In this document: one piece after another, positions 1-8,573 of the stretch
How positions within the stretch are numbered: the first letter of the stretch is position 1
Layout of the letters: every line of letters begins with the position of its first letter
Notes under the pieces: model-generated
Told to the model about the DNA's origin: nothing
Database searches by the model: none
What the model saw: the letters and a program-made list of their open reading frames with translations, nothing else
Program-made: the position numbers and the translations under genes
Assembly (NCBI RefSeq): GCF_002269255.1
Contig: NZ_CP022823.1
Coordinates: forward strand, 2,170,001 to 2,234,000
DNA: 64,000 nt
Direction of reading: 5' to 3'
Source: Klebsiella quasivariicola
GTDB lineage: Bacteria > Pseudomonadota > Gammaproteobacteria > Enterobacterales > Enterobacteriaceae

Positions 1-127
1 AATGCGAATTATTATTGTTTGTATTTATGTGATCAAGCGAAAAGGTGAACGGTCCTGGGCGATGGAGTGGGACAGGTGTTTCCCGCGCGCCGCAGAGCGG
101 GGCTGCTGTCAGCAGGGAGATGACTTC

Positions 128-151
128 CCCCCTACCGAATTTGGTAGGGGG
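128..151. terminator. Perfect hairpin downstream of treA
   Basis: A 9-bp perfect inverted repeat (128-136 pairing with 143-151) encloses a 6-nt loop just beyond the 3' end of the minus-strand trehalase gene. Neither strand has a T-run after the stem, so it may protect or pause the transcript rather than act as a classic intrinsic terminator. Bases 1-171 otherwise show no convincing gene. Confidence 0.4.
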
Positions 152-171
152 AGCGGCGGGCCGGAAAAGCG

Positions 172-1905
172 TCAGGAGCCGGTCTTTTGCGCGGCCGCCG
201 GCGCCGGGTCGTTGGCGGCGGGCTGGCTCTGCGCGGAAGGAGACGCCGCCGGGCGCGTGGCGGGCAGGGCGTCACAGGGTTTCTCCTGCGGACAGATCAG
301 ATCCAGCATCATCAGGGTGACGCCATTGGTCCAGCCAAAGCCATCCTGTAGCGGATATTCCCCACCGCCGCCGCCGGTGCCGGTCGAGCTGACGTCATAC
401 TTCTCCACCAGCTTTTGCTTGCTGTCATAGGTATGCTGAACGTTGCTCAGGAAGCGCCAGCTGACCTCCATGGCGATCTTTTGTTGGCCGTAGTTTTGCA
501 GGCCCTCGACCGCCACCCACTGCAGCGGCGCCCAGCCGTTCGGGGCGTCCCACTGCTGGCCGCTGTTGACGGTGGTGGTGGTCAGTCCACCGGGTTTGAG
601 CAGGCGCGACTCAGCGGCGGCGGCCACTTTCGTCGCCCGCTCGCGTGACGCCGCATTGACGTACAGCGGGAACAGCGCCGCCGCGGTCAGCTGATTGCGC
701 ACCTTGTGGGTTTTCAGATCGTAGTCGGCGTACCATCCCTCTTTATCATTCCACAGATATTTCTCGATGGCCTGCTGGCGGGCGTTAGCCAGCGCATCGT
801 ACTGCGTAGCGCCAGCGCTGTCCCCCGCTGCCCTGCTGGCGCGGGCGAGGGTTTTCTCCAGATGGAACATCAGGGCATTGAGATCGACCGGGACAATCGA
901 GGTGGTGCGAATGGTGGCGAGCTGCTGCGGATTATCCATCCAGCGGGAGCTGAAATCCCAGCCGGAGGCGGCGGCGGAGCGCAGGTCGCGATAGATCTCG
1001 GTTGCCGGACGATTCGGGTTGCTTTTGGCGGTTTTGACGTCGTCAAGCCAGGACTCGGGACGCGGGGTGTCGTTATCGTCCCAGTAGCGGTTGAGCAGCG
1101 CGCCATCCGCCATCCGCACCGCCCGTTTGTCGGTGCTGCCGGGGGCCAGCGCGTCCGCCCCGGCCATCCAGTAGCGATACTCTTTCTCCAGCTGCGGCTG
1201 GTAAGTTTTCAGCACCTGGTCGCCATCGTGCGTCGCCAGCAGGCTTACCATAAAGGAGAAGAAGGGGGGCTGCGAACGGCTGAGGTAATAGGTGCGGTTG
1301 CCGTTGGGGATATGGCCCCAGGTATCAATTTCCGCGGCGAAGTTGGCGACCATATCCTCGACTTTATCCCAGTGACCGCTTTCGGCAAGACCCAGCATGG
1401 TGAAATAGCTGTCCCAGTAATAGACTTCGCGAAAGCGTCCTCCGGGGACCACGTAGGGCTTAGGCAGCGGCAGCAGCGAGTCCCATTTTTCCACCTCGAC
1501 GGTGCTGCGGGTCAGGACCGGCCACAGGCCATCGATATGCTGACGCAGGGTTTGCCCTTTAGGCGGCACATAAGTGTCATTTTCTTTCGGCAGCGTGAAG
1601 TTCAGCTCGACAAAGTGGCGCAGGTCAAAGCTGGCCTGGTTTTTTTGCATCCGGTAATCGGCAAGGATCATCAGCGGATCGCTGTTAGGAATGGCGTCGG
1701 CGAAGGTTTTTTGATCGGCAAAGAGCTTTGCGCTCTGGACATCATTGAACAGCGGGCCCAGCAGAATATCCGGCGAGGGGGGCGGCGCTGTTTTGCCGTC
1801 TGCCGCCTGAGCGTTCAGGCTCATCAGGGCGAACAGGGCGCCGCCGATTGCCAGGCGCAGGGAACAGGGCAAAGCAGCGGGACGATGTGCATCAGTACTC
1901 GTCAT
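172..1905 (-). CDS. treA: Periplasmic alpha,alpha-trehalase TreA
   Basis: Hydrolyses trehalose to two glucose molecules in the periplasm, allowing trehalose use at high osmolarity. The 577-residue product has a signal peptide ending near residue 34 (hydrophobic core, then AQA/ADG). It carries both trehalase signatures: PGGRFREVYYWDSY at about 154-167, and the QWDAPNGWAPLQW stretch in the C-terminal half. Length is close to enterobacterial TreA (about 565), with a low-complexity Pro/Ala/Gln tail after the GH37 domain. The start at 1905 is supported by GGAGAAC upstream on the minus strand. It is a single gene facing away from the next one. Function is near certain from the signatures; the cytoplasmic paralogue TreF would lack the signal peptide. 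Confidence 0.96.
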   Translation of the reverse strand: MTSTDAHRPAALPCSLRLAIGGALFALMSLNAQAADGKTAPPPSPDILLGPLFNDVQSAKLFADQKTFADAIPNSDPLMILADYRMQKNQASFDLRHFVELNFTLPKENDTYVPPKGQTLRQHIDGLWPVLTRSTVEVEKWDSLLPLPKPYVVPGGRFREVYYWDSYFTMLGLAESGHWDKVEDMVANFAAEIDTWGHIPNGNRTYYLSRSQPPFFSFMVSLLATHDGDQVLKTYQPQLEKEYRYWMAGADALAPGSTDKRAVRMADGALLNRYWDDNDTPRPESWLDDVKTAKSNPNRPATEIYRDLRSAAASGWDFSSRWMDNPQQLATIRTTSIVPVDLNALMFHLEKTLARASRAAGDSAGATQYDALANARQQAIEKYLWNDKEGWYADYDLKTHKVRNQLTAAALFPLYVNAASRERATKVAAAAESRLLKPGGLTTTTVNSGQQWDAPNGWAPLQWVAVEGLQNYGQQKIAMEVSWRFLSNVQHTYDSKQKLVEKYDVSSTGTGGGGGEYPLQDGFGWTNGVTLMMLDLICPQEKPCDALPATRPAASPSAQSQPAANDPAPAAAQKTGS

Positions 1906-2102
1906 GGGGAGTTCTCCTTATCATTATCGACTGCGGGCCACGACGTTTGGCCATCCAAAAACCTTAGACGAATATCTGCCGCTGCGCGTGTCAGGGGTAA
2001 CATTTTGCGCGAAAACAGAGGATTTACCTGCCAGGTTTTCTGATACAACCGCCAGCAAAGCGGTTAGGCTTACAGGCAAGCTAACGCGCCCGGGAGTCAG
2101 TT

Positions 2103-3017
2103 ATGAATCGACGTCAATTTCTGCTGTTCAGCGCCGCCGCGCTGTCTGCGGCGCGGGGCGCGGCGGCCACTGCTCCGGCGATGACGCTGCCGCTGTGGCC
2201 GGATCAACCGCCGGGGGGCGGCGGGCCGGGGGGCGAGGCCCGGTTATCCGCCCGCGGCGCGCTGAGCCATATCGCTCGTCCTGTGCTGACGGTCTGGCAA
2301 CCCGCCCGGGCCACTGGCCACGGAGTGTTGGTGGCGGCCGGCGGCGGATACCAGCGGATCGAGATGGCCAGTGAGGCCTGGCCGGCGGCGCACTGGCTGA
2401 CGGCGCACGGCTATACCGCCTATGTGCTGAGCTACCGCTTGCCGGGGGAAGGGTGGCGGGCCGGGGCGCTGGCGCCGCTGCAGGATGCGCAGCGGGCCCT
2501 GCGGCTGATTCGCGCCCGGGAATCGCAGGTCAGCGTGCTCGGTTTTTCGGCGGGGGGACATCTGCTGGGGATGGCCGCCTGTCGGCCGGCGTTTGCCAGC
2601 TATCCGCCGGAGGATGTGCTGGACCACCAGCCCGCCACCGCCGACGGCGCCGCGCTGATCTATCCGGTGATCACGCTCCTGCCGCCCTGGAGCCATACGG
2701 CGACTCATCGCCAGTTGGTGGGGCCGCAGGCGAGCGAAGCAGCCGACCGCGCCTGGTCGGTACAAACCTGGGTGACACAGGCCACGCCGCCCTGTTTCCT
2801 GGTGCAGGCGCAGGACGATCCGGTTTCCGACCCGCATAATACGCTGTTGATGGCCGACGCCTGCCGTCAGCATCAGGTTCCGGTGCAGCTCTGGCGCTAT
2901 GCCAGCGGCGGGCATGGCTTTGGCATGGGGCGCCCGGGCACGCCGACGACCGCCTGGCCCGCGGACTATGCCGCCTGGCTGACGGCGCTGGCGTCCACGA
3001 TGGCGCAAAAAACATAG
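2103..3017 (+). CDS. Tat-exported alpha/beta-hydrolase (acetyl-esterase type)
   Basis: A 304-residue serine hydrolase. The N-terminus NRRQFLLFSAAAL is a twin-arginine type signal, so export folded to the periplasm is expected. The glycine-rich oxyanion region GGGYQRI lies at 80-86. The nucleophile elbow GFSAGG places Ser149, and the probable acid and base are Asp238/239 (QDDP) and His271 (GGHGFG). This layout matches the Aes/BD-FAE-like esterases that deacetylate sugars or xylan-type polymers; the real substrate cannot be read. It stands alone between treA and the Anbu operon, with a strong terminator directly after it. GC content is very high, like the flanking backbone. Confidence 0.85.
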   Translation: MNRRQFLLFSAAALSAARGAAATAPAMTLPLWPDQPPGGGGPGGEARLSARGALSHIARPVLTVWQPARATGHGVLVAAGGGYQRIEMASEAWPAAHWLTAHGYTAYVLSYRLPGEGWRAGALAPLQDAQRALRLIRARESQVSVLGFSAGGHLLGMAACRPAFASYPPEDVLDHQPATADGAALIYPVITLLPPWSHTATHRQLVGPQASEAADRAWSVQTWVTQATPPCFLVQAQDDPVSDPHNTLLMADACRQHQVPVQLWRYASGGHGFGMGRPGTPTTAWPADYAAWLTALASTMAQKT

Positions 3018-3037
3018 CCCTGCCTCACGACGGTGCA

Positions 3038-3076
3038 ACCGCTGCCGGGCGCGGGCCGCCGGCGCGGTGATTTTTT
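3038..3076 (+). terminator. Rho-independent terminator after the esterase gene
   Basis: ACCGC-t-GCCGG (3038-3048) pairs with CCGGC-GCGGT (3059-3068), followed by GA and six T residues (3071-3076). It lies 20 bases after the esterase stop codon and before the promoter region of the ATP-grasp operon. Confidence 0.75.
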
Positions 3077-3199
3077 GCACAATCAAACGGCGCGTAAGAA
3101 CCCGTTTGCACAACGCCGCGTCGGCAGATGACCTGGCATAATTAATGCTTATCTCTTACCGGGATTACCACAAAGTGAGTCCAACCGGAGGGGATGGCC

Positions 3200-4639
3200 A
3201 TGATAAAAATTACGCTTCCTGATGGGCATTATTATGACGAGATGCTGACCGCGCAGGGGGAACAGCGGCCGCACTATAATGCCTGGTGGCAATGGTTTCG
3301 CAACACCGATCAATTCTCTATCCGGCAGAAAAAAGCGCAAGCGGAACTGCTTTTTCACCGTATCGGCATCACCTTTAACGTGTACGGCGAGGATGAGGGA
3401 ACCGAGCGGCTGATCCCGTTTGACAGTGTGCCGCGGATCATACCCGCCGGGGAGTGGCAGCGCATTGACCGCGGCATTCGCCAACGGGTGAAAGCGCTGA
3501 ACGCCTTCCTCTATGACATCTATCATGAGCAGAATATCCTGCGCGCGGGGCTGATCCCGGCCGAGCAGGTGCTGGCCAACGAGCAGTATCAGCCGTGCAT
3601 GCAGGGCATCAACCTGCCAAACAACACCTATGCCCATATCACCGGCGTCGATATGGTGCGCAATAACGACGGTCAGTACTACGTGCTGGAGGATAATTTG
3701 CGTACGCCGTCCGGCGTCTCCTACATGCTCGAAAACCGTAAGATGATGATGCGCCTCTATCCGGAGATGTTCGAGCAGCATCACATTGCGCCGGTGGAGC
3801 GTTACCCAAGCTACCTCCTGCAGACCCTGCGCGAAAGCTCGCTGGTGGATGACCCCTGTGTCGTGGTGATGACCCCGGGGCGCTTCAACAGCGCCTACTT
3901 CGAGCACAGCTTCCTGGCGCAGCAGATGGGGGTCGAGCTGGTGGAAAGCGCCGACCTGTTCATTAAGAACGGCGCGGTGTATATGCGGACCACCGAGGGG
4001 CCGCGGCGGGTGGATGTGATTTATCGCCGCATCGACGACGCCTGGCTCGACCCGCTGGCCTTCCGCGCCGATTCGATGCTCGGCGTACCGGGGCTGCTGT
4101 CCGTCTATCGCGCCGGCGGCGTGGTACTGGCCAACGCCATCGGCACCGGTGTCGCCGACGACAAATCGATCTATCCGTACGTTCCGGAGATGATCCGCTT
4201 TTACCTCGGCGAACAGCCGATCCTCAGTAATATCCCCACCTGGCAGTGCCGGAAAGCAGAGGACCTGCGCTATGTGCTGAGTAACCTCGAGCTGATGGTG
4301 GTCAAGGAGGTCCATGGCGCCGGGGGCTACGGCATGCTGGTTGGCCCGCGTTCGACCAAAGAGGAGCGAGAGGCCTTCCGCCAGCGCCTGCTGGCCAATC
4401 CGGCCAACTATATTGCCCAGGACACCCTCGCGCTGTCGACCTGTCCCACCTTCGTTGATGAAGGTCTGTCGCCGCGACATATCGATTTACGGCCCTACGT
4501 GCTGTCCGGGCAGGAGATGCGGCTGGTGCCCGGCGGCCTGACCCGCGTGGCGCTGACCGAAGGGTCGCTGGTGGTCAACTCGTCGCAGGGCGGCGGAACC
4601 AAGGATACCTGGGTGATGGAGGATGACGCATCATGCTAA
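3200..4639 (+). CDS. Circularly permuted ATP-grasp protein of the Anbu operon
   Basis: About 479 residues of the circularly permuted type-2 ATP-grasp family (old DUF404/DUF407). These enzymes are predicted to ligate a carboxylate to an amine using ATP, by analogy with glutathionylspermidine synthetase-like ligases. Recognisable stretches include NNTYAHITGVDMVRNNDG, YVLEDNLRTPSGVSYM and VKEVHGAGGYGM. Two in-frame starts exist, ATG 3194 and ATG 3200. GGAGGGG at 3187-3193 abuts the first but sits well for the second, so 3200 is chosen. It is first in a four-gene operon with an alpha-E protein, a transglutaminase-like protein and Anbu, a linkage known from comparative genomics. A peptide tagging or modifying role is inference, not demonstrated here. 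Confidence 0.9.
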   Translation: MIKITLPDGHYYDEMLTAQGEQRPHYNAWWQWFRNTDQFSIRQKKAQAELLFHRIGITFNVYGEDEGTERLIPFDSVPRIIPAGEWQRIDRGIRQRVKALNAFLYDIYHEQNILRAGLIPAEQVLANEQYQPCMQGINLPNNTYAHITGVDMVRNNDGQYYVLEDNLRTPSGVSYMLENRKMMMRLYPEMFEQHHIAPVERYPSYLLQTLRESSLVDDPCVVVMTPGRFNSAYFEHSFLAQQMGVELVESADLFIKNGAVYMRTTEGPRRVDVIYRRIDDAWLDPLAFRADSMLGVPGLLSVYRAGGVVLANAIGTGVADDKSIYPYVPEMIRFYLGEQPILSNIPTWQCRKAEDLRYVLSNLELMVVKEVHGAGGYGMLVGPRSTKEEREAFRQRLLANPANYIAQDTLALSTCPTFVDEGLSPRHIDLRPYVLSGQEMRLVPGGLTRVALTEGSLVVNSSQGGGTKDTWVMEDDASC

Positions 4640-5562
4640 GTCGTACGGCGAGTGAACTGTTCTGGATGGCCCGCTATCTCGAGCGGGCGGAGAGCTACGC
4701 CCGGGTACTGGACGTGACCTGGAAATTATCGATGATCCCCCGCCACAGCCAGCAGTCGCGGGATCTGGCGCTGCCGCTGAATTTGTCGATGACCCACGAG
4801 CTGTTTCAGGCGCGCCATGCCCGCTTTACCATGAGCAACCTGCTCAACTTTTTTGCCCTCGATGGCAACAACCCCTGCAGCATTTACAGCTGCGTGGAGA
4901 TGGCGTGGAACAATGCGCACGCGGTGCGCGGCAGCCTGTCGGCCGAGGTGTGGGAGAGCATCAATGCGACCCGAATCGAGCTGCGAACCCTGCGCCAGCA
5001 GGGGCTGGGCGAACTGGGCAGCGACGGCTTTTTCGAGTGGGTGAAAGAGCGGGTGCATCTGTTTCGCGGGGCGGTGATCGGCACGCTGCTGCGCAACGAC
5101 GCCCTGAGCTTTATCGGTATTGGCACCCTGATTGAGCGTGCGTTTGCCACCACCCAGCTGCTGCTGATTAAGGATCAACAGCTAACCAACGATCCGGACC
5201 CGGTGCGGGAATACTACCGGCTGGATACCCTGCTCAATGCGGTTAGCGCCCGCGAAGCCTACAACAGCCTCTATCGCCAGCCGGTCAGTCGGGAAACGGT
5301 GATGGAGCTGCTGATCCTGCGCAACGATATTCCGCGTTCGCTGCGCGCCAGCATTGCCGATCTGGTCGGCGAGCTGGAGAAAATCGCCAACGATCGCTCC
5401 TATCAACCGCTGCGCCTGGCGCATCAGCTCAACGTTGACCTGCGCTTCAGTACCCGCGCCGACCTGGCGCAGGCGGACCTGCAGATCACCCTTAACGGCC
5501 TGCTGGCGAGAATTAACGCGCTGTCCGACAGCATCAGACAAACCTATCTGGAGGCCTTATGA
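4633..5562 (+). CDS. Alpha-E domain protein (DUF403)
   Basis: A 309-residue, almost entirely helical protein of the alpha-E family. It opens MLSRTASELFWMARYLERAE, the family's characteristic start. No catalytic motif is visible. The gene overlaps the ATP-grasp gene by seven bases (ATGCTAA), indicating translational coupling. The family is almost always found beside an ATP-grasp ligase and a transglutaminase-like gene, so it is probably a structural or substrate-presenting partner in the same complex. That role is inferred from context. Its 3' end shares ATGA with the next start. Confidence 0.88.
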   Translation: MLSRTASELFWMARYLERAESYARVLDVTWKLSMIPRHSQQSRDLALPLNLSMTHELFQARHARFTMSNLLNFFALDGNNPCSIYSCVEMAWNNAHAVRGSLSAEVWESINATRIELRTLRQQGLGELGSDGFFEWVKERVHLFRGAVIGTLLRNDALSFIGIGTLIERAFATTQLLLIKDQQLTNDPDPVREYYRLDTLLNAVSAREAYNSLYRQPVSRETVMELLILRNDIPRSLRASIADLVGELEKIANDRSYQPLRLAHQLNVDLRFSTRADLAQADLQITLNGLLARINALSDSIRQTYLEAL

Positions 5563-6374
5563 AACTGGTCATCGATCATCTCACTCGCTATGGCTACGAT
5601 GAAGAAGTGAAGTTTTCCACCCAGTATTTGCGCCTGACGCCGCGCAGCACCGGCCGGCAGACCATCACCGCCTGGACGCTGACCCTGCCGGACGGTGCGG
5701 CGGTGACCACCACCGACGGCTGGGGCAATGTGCTGCATGTGTTGACGCTGGATAACCCGCACAAGGAGATCACCATTCGCGCCAGCGGGATTGTCGATAT
5801 CGCCGACGAGGAAGAGGAGGTGAGGGGGGAAGAGGCCGAACTGCTGTCGCCGCTGGTGTTTCTGCGCAGTACGCCGCTAACCCGCGCCGATACGGCGATC
5901 CGTGAGTTTGCCCAGCGCCTCTATCGTCCCGATGCGGCGGAGGAGAGTCTGAATCAGCTGATGGCGGATCTGCTGTTAAGAATGCCATACTCCCCCGGCG
6001 CGACCCGGGTGCAGGACTCCGCCGCCGACGCCTTCGCCCGCGCGAAGGGGGTGTGTCAGGATCATACCCATGTTTTTCTCGCCTGCTGCCGGGCGCTGGA
6101 GATCCCGGCGCGCTACGTCAGCGGTTATGTATACAGTGATAACGCCCGGCATGTGGCGATGCACGCCTGGGCGGAAGTCTGGTTCGACGGCCGCTGGCGA
6201 TCGTTTGATATCACCAATAATACCCGTCGCCTGAATCAGCATTTGCGGCTGGCGACCGGGCTGGATTATCTCGACGCCTGCCCGGTACGGGGCACCCGGC
6301 TGGGCGGCGGCGGGGAAATTATGTTAACCAACGCTGAAGTGCGCGAACACAGCCAGCAGGCGCAGCAGCAATAA
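5559..6374 (+). CDS. Transglutaminase-like cysteine protease of the Anbu operon
   Basis: A 271-residue protein. An N-terminal beta-rich transglutaminase-like domain (about 1-100) is followed by a papain-like transglutaminase core. The catalytic triad is visible: Cys166 in KGVCQDHTH, His202 in MHAWAEVW, and Asp217 in FDITNN. There is no signal peptide, so it is probably cytoplasmic. It overlaps the alpha-E gene by ATGA and lies 16 bases before the Anbu gene. In this gene neighbourhood such proteins are proposed to cleave or transfer peptide bonds, perhaps reversing the action of the ATP-grasp ligase; that is inference from the family. Confidence 0.9.
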   Translation: MKLVIDHLTRYGYDEEVKFSTQYLRLTPRSTGRQTITAWTLTLPDGAAVTTTDGWGNVLHVLTLDNPHKEITIRASGIVDIADEEEEVRGEEAELLSPLVFLRSTPLTRADTAIREFAQRLYRPDAAEESLNQLMADLLLRMPYSPGATRVQDSAADAFARAKGVCQDHTHVFLACCRALEIPARYVSGYVYSDNARHVAMHAWAEVWFDGRWRSFDITNNTRRLNQHLRLATGLDYLDACPVRGTRLGGGGEIMLTNAEVREHSQQAQQQ

Positions 6375-6390
6375 TACGGGAAAAACCGCA

Positions 6391-7137
6391 ATGACCTACT
6401 GTGTGGCCATGTGCCTGGCGGATGGACTGGTGTTTGCTTCCGACTCCCGCACCAACGCGGGCGTCGACCATATTGCCACTTTTAAAAAGCTACACGTTTT
6501 CCATCAGGAGGGGGAACGGGTGCTGGTGCTGCAATCCGCCGGCAACCTGGCCACCACCCAGAGCGTGATAAGCCTGCTCAGCGCGCGCATCCGAACCCAG
6601 CAAGAGCCGAACCTGATGCAGGTCACCTCCCTCTACGACGCCGCGATGCTGATCGGTAAAACGCTGCTGGAGGTGATCCAGCGCGACAGCAGCAACCAGC
6701 AGAACTGCAGTAACACCAACTTCAACTGCAACCTGCTGCTTGGCGGTCAGATCGCCGGCGAAACCCATCGTCTGTTCCACATTTATCCGGAGGGTAACTT
6801 TATTGAAGCCACCCGCGACACGCCCTATTTCCAGATTGGCGAAAGCAAGTACGGCAAGCCGATCATCGATCGGGTGCTGACCATCGATACGCCGCTGGAG
6901 CAGGCGATGTGCTGCGCGCTCATCTCCATTGACTCGACGCTGCGCAGTAATCTGTCGGTCGGCCTGCCGCTGGATACGCTGCTCTACCGCAGCGACAGTC
7001 TGAGCAGCGCCGGGCAGCATCGCATCACCGACAGCGATCCCTATTTTAACCGCATCCGCAAGGCGTGGTCCGAGGGGCTGCTGCATACCTTCCGCACCCT
7101 GCCGACCTGGACGCCAGCGGAGCGGGAAGAGGAGTAG
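6391..7137 (+). CDS. Anbu, proteasome/HslV-like peptidase subunit
   Basis: A 248-residue member of the Anbu (ancestral beta-subunit) branch of the proteasome/HslV family. After Met removal, Thr2 (MTYCVAMCLADG) would be the N-terminal nucleophile, as in the 20S beta subunits. The following FASDSRTNAGVD and FKKLHVF stretches match the beta-sandwich entry of Ntn hydrolases. Anbu proteins form open helical or ring assemblies without an obvious ATPase partner. Here it closes the ATP-grasp, alpha-E, transglutaminase operon, 16 bases after the preceding gene. Whether it is an active peptidase is not settled by sequence alone. No HslU-like ATPase is encoded nearby. Confidence 0.92.
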   Translation: MTYCVAMCLADGLVFASDSRTNAGVDHIATFKKLHVFHQEGERVLVLQSAGNLATTQSVISLLSARIRTQQEPNLMQVTSLYDAAMLIGKTLLEVIQRDSSNQQNCSNTNFNCNLLLGGQIAGETHRLFHIYPEGNFIEATRDTPYFQIGESKYGKPIIDRVLTIDTPLEQAMCCALISIDSTLRSNLSVGLPLDTLLYRSDSLSSAGQHRITDSDPYFNRIRKAWSEGLLHTFRTLPTWTPAEREEE

Positions 7138-7559
7138 TTTCGGTGACGCTCCGCCGGTATCGTCGGCGCGAAGGTGGGTAAGGTGCTGCAGCCCTTAAGT
7201 ATCCTCTTTCCGATCCCGACCTGGCGGTAAAGTTTCAGCAACAGCGGTAAATAAATTAACGACAGGCAGCACGCATCGCAGGGCGGGCAAGGCGCCGCCG
7301 CCGCCCGGCACAAAAGCGATGCCGCTGTCCTTGTCCGGCGGCGCTGCGCTTGCACTGGTCTGGATGAACCGGGGAGGGGGGATCCCGTAGGCCCGGCAAG
7401 CGCAGCGCCGCCGGGCGAAGGAGCTGTGTAACCATCGCCAGCCTGTTGCGCCATGGACGGGATTCTCTTTGCCCTGCTGAACACAAACGCGCTTTTTGGC
7501 AAAGCTAAGTCAATTAAATACTTTGTTATTTAACGTGTTATCTCACATCTTCGGAGGAA
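7138..7559. other. Intergenic region with a REP pair, no gene seen
   Basis: A 422-base gap between the Anbu gene and the desaturase gene. Open frames across it are GC-driven and resemble nothing recognisable. It contains the inverted REP pair at 7335-7414, and its right end becomes AT-rich (7500-7550), where the desaturase promoter probably lies. Confidence 0.6.
7335..7414. repeat. Inverted REP pair (BIME-like)
   Basis: The 19-mer CCGGCGGCGCTGCGCTTGC at 7335-7353 recurs as its exact reverse complement at 7396-7414, 42 bases apart. The right-hand copy, read on the minus strand, continues into CGGGCCTACGG, the tail typical of enterobacterial REP units, and forms its own small CCCGGC/GCCGGG hairpin. 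The position between genes suits a bacterial interspersed mosaic element. Confidence 0.8.
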
Positions 7560-8573
7560 ATGAGGCAACACGGCAAGGTATCGGAAGTGACGGAAAAGAA
7601 GACGGCTGTCTATGTGGATGACCAGCAGCGCATCCTGAACCGCCAGCTGGCGCGCAGCTGGCTGTGGCGCAGCGAGCTGCCGACATGGCTGCTGATTGTG
7701 ACGGTTTACGGCGGCTGGTTTGCCTGCGTGGCGGGCTGGCAGACGCTGGGGTTGATGCCGGCCACGCTGCTGCTGATCTGGTTTACCACCTGGTATATGT
7801 CCTTACAGCATGAGCTTATCCATGGGCATCCCACCCGGCTGGCATGGTTTAACCAGCTGTTGGGGACGCTGCCGCTGGCGGTCTGGTATCCCTATGGCAT
7901 CTACCGCGACAGCCATCTGGCGCACCATCGCAACCATCTACTGACGCACCCCGAGGACGACCCCGAATCGTACTATGTGACGGCGGAAAGCTGGCAGCGC
8001 TTCACTGCCTGGCAGCGCCGCCTTATCCACCTGCGCAATACCTTCTGGGGACGGCTGCTGCTGGCGCCGCTGATGGATATAATTCACACCCTGAACAGCG
8101 CGTTGCACGCTTTCCGCGAGGGCGACCGCCGCGCTATCGCCATGTGGAGTCTGCATCTGTTGCTGCTGACGGGCCTGCTGGCCTGGATGGTGGCGCAGGG
8201 TTTTTCCCCACTGTGGTTTGTGCTGGCGGTGAGCTATCCGGCGCTGGCCCTGACCAAAGTGCGCTCTTTTCTCGAACACCGCGCCGCGGATGACCCGCTG
8301 GCCCGCTCGGTGATCAACGAGGCCGGGCTCCCCTGGCGGGTGCTGTTCCTCAATCTCAACTACCATGCGGTGCATCATGACCTGCCCGGCGTCCCCTGGT
8401 ACGCTTTACGTCGGCTGTATCTGCATCGCCAGGCGGTTTATCTGCAGCGTAATCAGGGGTTCCTGGTGCGTGGGTACGGCGAGTGGCGACGCCATTTTGG
8501 CCGCCGGGCAGTGGCGGTGAACGCCCATCCGGGCTTTGGCGAGCAGGCGCAAGCGGGAGGAGAACATGGCTGA
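7560..8573 (+). CDS. Membrane fatty acid desaturase family protein
   Basis: A 337-residue integral membrane di-iron protein. Three histidine boxes are present: HELIH (84-88), HLAHH (119-123) and NYHAVHH (about 266-272). Hydrophobic spans at about 42-78, 100-112 and 190-225 fit the desaturase/hydroxylase fold. Substrate could be a lipid acyl chain, a carotenoid-type molecule or an alkane; it cannot be assigned. GGAGG at 7553-7557 is only two bases from ATG 7560, so initiation at a later codon (for example GTG 7587) is possible. The stop overlaps the next start by eight bases (ATGGCTGA), so the two products are probably made together. Confidence 0.85.
   Translation: MRQHGKVSEVTEKKTAVYVDDQQRILNRQLARSWLWRSELPTWLLIVTVYGGWFACVAGWQTLGLMPATLLLIWFTTWYMSLQHELIHGHPTRLAWFNQLLGTLPLAVWYPYGIYRDSHLAHHRNHLLTHPEDDPESYYVTAESWQRFTAWQRRLIHLRNTFWGRLLLAPLMDIIHTLNSALHAFREGDRRAIAMWSLHLLLLTGLLAWMVAQGFSPLWFVLAVSYPALALTKVRSFLEHRAADDPLARSVINEAGLPWRVLFLNLNYHAVHHDLPGVPWYALRRLYLHRQAVYLQRNQGFLVRGYGEWRRHFGRRAVAVNAHPGFGEQAQAGGEHG

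Noticed and set aside
706..2043. Long plus-strand open frame opposite treA
   Set aside because: It is the antisense of a clear trehalase gene; GC-rich coding DNA opens spurious frames. The product resembles nothing and has no ribosome-binding site.
3149..4480. 443-codon minus-strand frame opposite the ATP-grasp gene
   Set aside because: Antisense shadow of a gene with clear family motifs and operon coupling.
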